The translations under genes were made by a program, and so were the position numbers. The notes beneath the pieces are model-generated. The model was given only the letters and a program-made list of their open reading frames with translations, was not told where the DNA came from and made no database searches. From positions 24,310,834 through 24,374,833 of the forward strand of contig OZ035997.1 in the NCBI GenBank assembly GCA_964035015.1: a stretch of DNA of 64,000 nt, given 5' to 3'. Below are positions 59,800 to 64,000 of the stretch, piece by piece. Every line of letters starts with the position of its first letter. The stretch's first letter is position 1. The stretch comes from Corallium rubrum. Taxonomy: Eukaryota; Cnidaria; Anthozoa; Scleralcyonacea; Coralliidae.

Positions 59800-61780
59800 A
59801 AAACAACGAAAGCCCTGTGGGGATTGGTAAGCAGCGACGGGAGCAGGATTGTGAAGTCTGGAAGCTTTTAGCTGCAAACCAGCACGTAGGTGGTGGAGGT
59901 CAAGTTACAGTCGCTCTGCTCTTGGATTTGGATTTGGAAACAGAAGAGTAGTTTGGTAGTAGCCTCCATGTCTGAGCAGCCCTTTTCAGGAGCCACTCTG
60001 CTCACCCCACAAGGGGAAGGGGTTAGAAAAGGTACCCCAAACGTAGTCTGTTTCCTTACACTCCTGGCTGGGGAACCGCACCCAGCGGGATCACCTCTAC
60101 GCGGTCGAAAACAAAGAAAACAAAGAAAGAAACAACTACATTTTGGTACATGGAATGTAAGAACTCTGATGGATAATGAACGTAGTGAGAGACCCAAGAG
60201 ACGAACGGCTTTCGTTGCTCGAGAGCTTCGCCTGTATGACATTGACATCGCGGAGCTTCAAGAGACCCGTCGCGCTGGTGAAGGACAACTGACAGAAACA
60301 GGGGCAGGATACACTTTCTTCTGGAAGGGGACTAAAGAGGAGAACGAACAAAGAATTCATAGTGTTGGTTTTGCCATCAAGAATGAGCTGGTCAGGAACC
60401 TGGAGGAGCTCCCGGTTGGTGTCAACGAGCGTCTGATTACGCTCCGTATCAAGCTCAACTCCAACCAACAAGCGACAGTGATCTCCGCATATGCGCTAAC
60501 CCTGTTGGCTGAGCGTGAAGATAAAGAGATATTCTACTCCACACTTGACTTTGTGCTATCACAGATACCACGCAACCACAAGATCATTCTCCTCGGAGAC
60601 TTCAACGCTCGTGCATGTACAGGCAGGGATCACTCAGTGTGGGAAAATGTTATTGGAAAGGAGGGGGTAGGCAACGCTAACTACACCCCACATTGGTGTT
60701 TTCTACATTTAGCAGTGCTTCACTCATTTTTGTCTGGAACTCAACTCGTTTCTCAGGCAGATCGAGTGACCCTAAGTTATACTTGGGCCTCTTCTGTTTC
60801 TTTGCCTTTCTCTGTTTTGGACGGAGGACAAAAGACATGTAGGATCGTACGAGCCTATGATCGGTCCAGCACTCATCCAATGATGTCATTGTTTTGGTGA
60901 TGAGAACGTCTTTTCTGTCACAACTACGTATAATGACATAATCTATCATGTGCCAATGACGTGATCTGGGATGTCTCCAGGAGTCTTATTCCTATTCTTC
61001 TGCCGGAAGAGGGTGTTTATGATCACCAGCTGGTGCTCCGCGCATTTGGTCAGGAGCTGGACCCCATTGCCTTTGGCATGGTTTGAAGACTGCCATCAAA
61101 ACAACATGTGATGAGACACTGGGTAGAAGCGACACCATGAGGACTGGTTTGATGACAATGACGCAGAGGTGGAGCAGATGATCGCTGAGAAACGTAGGAG
61201 ATTCTCTGTTTGGCAGAACGACATCAGGAATGAAGAAAAGAAACAGCAATATCACGAAATGAGATCAGAAGTCCAGCACCGGGTTCGTGAGATAAAAAAA
61301 CAACTGGTGGGAGCGTTGGAGATGCAAGTCCTATATCCGACAACAACAACAACAGCAGAGCCTTTTTCACAGCTATTAAAAAGATCTATGGGCCAACATC
61401 CCAGGGTGTTAGGCCGTTTGTTGGCAAGGATGGCACTCTTCACAAGGACATTGCAGGTATCGGCGACAGGTGGAGAGAGCACTTCTGTGAGTTGCTCAAT
61501 CAGAACCCCTCTGTAGACAATGCTGAAGTGGAGAAACTGCCTCAACTTCCGATAAAGAGTCATCTTGATGAACCACCGACACCTGGGGCTATTACACATC
61601 CCTGCTTAACTCCGGTCTTTACTTCAAAACTCTCGGTAGCCTCGCTATCGATCAGAACTGATGCAGACATGTTGTCATGCAGTAGCCGGACTATTTTCAT
61701 GTATTTCTCAGGACAGCCGATTCTAGACAGCACTTTCCACAGCGTAGGCCGTGCTTCTAGTTCGGTTTAACCTAATTCGC
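59800..61780 (+). pseudogene. RTE-like LINE, 5' half with internal inversion
   Basis: The endonuclease region is open at 59890-60680: FGTWNVRTLMD, VARELRLYDIDIAELQETRR, GFAIKNELV, VISAYALT and LLGDFNARAC. The expected next part (IDYVIIRSCDRK, TDHRLVRSYM) is instead on the minus strand at 60680-60950. Plus-strand coding (EQMIAEKRRRFSVWQNDIR) resumes at ~61150. No RT domain was found before the similarity fades near 61600-61780. Clade assignment to RTE is tentative. Confidence 0.75.
60680..60960 (-). pseudogene. Inverted segment of the LINE endonuclease
   Basis: Minus frame IDYVIIRSCDRKDVLI...DECWTDHRLVRSYM supplies the C-terminal endonuclease block with the conserved TDHRLV, in the opposite orientation to its neighbours. 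Confidence 0.7.
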
Positions 61781-61948
61781 ATAACTCACAATCATAAACA
61801 AACAAGAAATATGTCGTGAATACACCTAAATATAATACTTCGAAGAAAGGCCACAAAAAGGTAAGCTTGCCAAGAATCAGAAATTTATTAGATCTGGTCT
61901 TCGTCGTTTTATTTTGGTAATTTGCGATACCGTCATCTATCTACTATG

Positions 61949-62234
61949 CGAATTAGAACAATCAGAACTTCAGGCACGCTGATTGGATAGCATTCTGAAT
62001 TTGTAATTCAAATAATACACAAACGTAAAATCGTAAATAGGCATCGCTTTACAGATATCCCATCCATCACATTGTGCTTTCAAAAAGCTGGAAATTTTAG
62101 TATATAAATCAATAATCATGACTGTCAGCACCCCTCACCTTCAAAGTATACACTATCCGATATGATTTAGCATGGTTGCCTGCTTGTAACAAAAAATGCC
62201 ATCAAAAGTAATATTTTGAAGCCTTGACCGGCCC
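61949..62234 (+). repeat. Dispersed repeat, copy 2 (first copy at 1987-2276)
   Basis: Same order of blocks as copy 1, with small indels (for example extra AAAATCGTAAAT near 62025). Confidence 0.75.
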
Positions 62235-62337
62235 TCTATACGCTTTTGGTACGGTATATATAAAGAGTTTGAGATATCGATATCTATAATAAGTTAAGAC
62301 CCAGTCTTAAAGTTCAGTTCCGTGCCAATTGATTCCC

Positions 62338-62754
62338 CACGAACGAACGAACAAACGAACGAAGTGGCGAACGAACGAACAAACGAACGAACGAAACGAA
62401 ACGAAACGAAACAAACAACGAACGAAGAAACGAAACGAACAACGAACAAACGCAAAGTATAACGAACGAACGAACGAACGAACGAACGAACGAACGAACG
62501 AACGAACGAACGAACGAACGAACGAACGAACGAACGAACGAACGAACGAACGAACGGACGGACGGACGGACGGACGGACGGACGGACGGACGGACGGACG
62601 GACGGACGGACGGACGGACGGACGGACGGACGGACGGACGGACGGACGGACGAACGAACGAACGAACGAACGAACGAACGAACGAACGAACGAACGAACG
62701 AACGAACGAACGAACGAACGAACGAACGAACGAACGAACGAACGAACGAACGAA
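62338..62754 (+). repeat. Three-block tetranucleotide array (AACG)n-(GACG)n-(AACG)n
   Basis: Irregular GAAC/AAAC leader (62338-62460), ~24 AACG units, ~24 GACG units (about 62555-62651), then ~26 AACG units. The NERT/DGRT frame is an artefact. Confidence 0.95.
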
Positions 62755-62759
62755 TCAGA

Positions 62760-64000
62760 AAAAAAAGTTGCCTAAAAGCTAGATGCCCGCAGTTAATTCT
62801 TCAGTTTAACACCAGGGAAACAAACATGTTTAACATTTAGGGAAATGCAATCTGGTTTGTAAAAAGAGTTTCGTCGGTATTGTCTTGGCTAGAAATGACC
62901 GTCGTCACTCGTGCATGTGCGGGGCCATATCTCACAAAGAAAACAAATGATGAAAAAACACTTTCGGATTGCAGGCGCTTTAACTTATGGCTGCATGCTT
63001 TTAAATGCGACGCATTAATTAAGCTACTAGGCCTTATTTCATCCGATGATTGACGACATATACGGTCGACAAAAAGAGCGGCTCAGTGCAAATGAGTCTA
63101 ACTAATTTCTCCGTGTATAAAAACCCTTTTGATCTTGAAAAAATTGGGGAAAAAATTAAAAAACCCATTGTCAATGAGAAGAAGACAAGTAATTCAAGAG
63201 GAGAATTATTTCAAGGTCGCGTAACATGTGCTCGAAACATTCAGCACATTAAACATTTTACTCAATGCATTTTCTTAACCATCATGAGTGAGCTGTGTTT
63301 AGTATTTTGACTTAACTATGTGAGCGCTGGCCCGGTTTAACGGGCTAGCTCGGCTAACTTGAGCTAGTCCGGTCCATGTAATCAACCCCTTAGCTCAGAG
63401 TGGGTAAGATGAAGTATTACAGTAAAAAAGCACAATTGTCAATTGATCAATACCGTACACGAATTAAAGTTAGCCGATCGACCAATTGCTCAAGAATCAC
63501 TTTAAATGCATGAATTTTTCTCAACTATCAGCAGTATACCTTGATCTTTGTACTCAATCACCTGCATGGATAGTGATCTATTCTCAGCGATCTTCCCTTC
63601 ACTCTTTAAAGTGTCACTGAGACGAAAAATCGACCACAAAGTTTGGCGGAAATTTAACTTCCACGAACTTTATTGAGATATAAATACCCCGTGTACAAAA
63701 TTTGAACCGATATAAACAAATAGGTTTAAAGTTATAAACGTTTGAAATGCTGAAAATTGGGTCCGCCATTAAAAGTGAATATTGATACCTGAGAAGGGTA
63801 GGAAGAAACAACGAGAGCACATATAATTTGACAACAAAAATGTCGAATTTCATCATAATTTCATCATCATTTAGTTGTTCTTCTGGCTATGGATCGAAAC
63901 GGAATCATCCGTTATATGTTTGGAGTATATGGTAGCCCATTTTGACGAATCTGCTTTCGGAATTTGCCAGGACGCGATCACTGTATTTGCTTCGGCTGAC
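62760..64000. other. Terminal stretch without identifiable gene
   Basis: Short ORFs at 63050-63310 (+) and 63614-63856 (-) have no recognisable features. A GCCCGGTTTAACGGGC hairpin is at 63330-63346. Confidence 0.4.

Noticed and set aside
62329-62775. NERT/DGRT repeat protein
   Set aside because: Translation of the AACG/GACG array.

Overview
The window is nuclear DNA of an invertebrate animal, most likely a cnidarian such as an anthozoan. Evidence: AT-rich sequence, spliced genes with GT-AG introns, a eukaryotic tRNA gene, a 5S-rRNA-derived SINE, Penelope-like, Crypton-like and several non-LTR elements, many terminal-inverted-repeat (TIR) elements, and a short interstitial CCCTAA tract. The genus cannot be fixed from sequence alone. 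Host coding sequence is sparse and most of the window is transposable elements and tandem repeats.

Host genes: (1) A five-exon gene on + (18725-25630) encodes a 266-residue protein with a ubiquitin-like N-terminal (OST-like) region and a SAM/Pointed domain, resembling the N-terminal half of the ETS factor GABP-alpha but lacking an ETS DNA-binding domain. (2) A four-exon gene on + (30690-47057) encodes a ~389-residue binuclear-metal amidohydrolase. Its third intron (~13.8 kb) holds most of the elements of the central region. (3) A tRNA-Gln(CTG) gene lies on - at 18190-18261. (4) A possible first exon of a single-pass membrane protein (58674-58871) and a small unassigned ORF (57141-57368) are weaker calls.

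Layout. 1-4 kb: two decayed LINEs whose coding sequence carries expanded microsatellites. 4.9-10.2 kb: a 5.3-kb block bounded by CACTAGAAA / TTTCTAGTG ends with repeat-rich subterminal regions, like a CMC/CACTA transposon, containing nested foldbacks. 10.3-15.5 kb: LINE pieces, AT microsatellites with a local duplication, a Crypton-type tyrosine-recombinase relic, and small TIR elements. 15.65-17.28 kb: a TIR element with TAA target duplication holding a ~99% identical 534-bp palindrome made of the 3' ends of a Penelope-like element. 18-26 kb: tRNA and the GABPA-like gene, with SINEs in introns. 26-30.6 kb: TIR elements and a LINE 3' end. 30.7-47 kb: the amidohydrolase gene, with a polypurine minisatellite in intron 1. 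Intron 3 has a 20-bp minisatellite, a second Penelope-like inverted pair with a 21-bp minisatellite, and two nearly full-length L2/CR1-type LINEs, each set between (TC)n tracts. 47-64 kb: nested foldback and TIR elements, tRNA- and 5S-derived SINEs, an RTE-like LINE with an internal inversion, and a three-block tetranucleotide array.

The most unusual signals: the two LINEs share a layout in which ORF1 and ORF2 lie in the same frame separated only by one TGA, with no ATG before ORF2. They also share (TC)n flanks and a 3'-terminal stem with compensatory base changes. Penelope-like ends and some other repeats carry a recurrent hammerhead-like motif (CTGANGA, one extra base, a covarying stem, GAAA).
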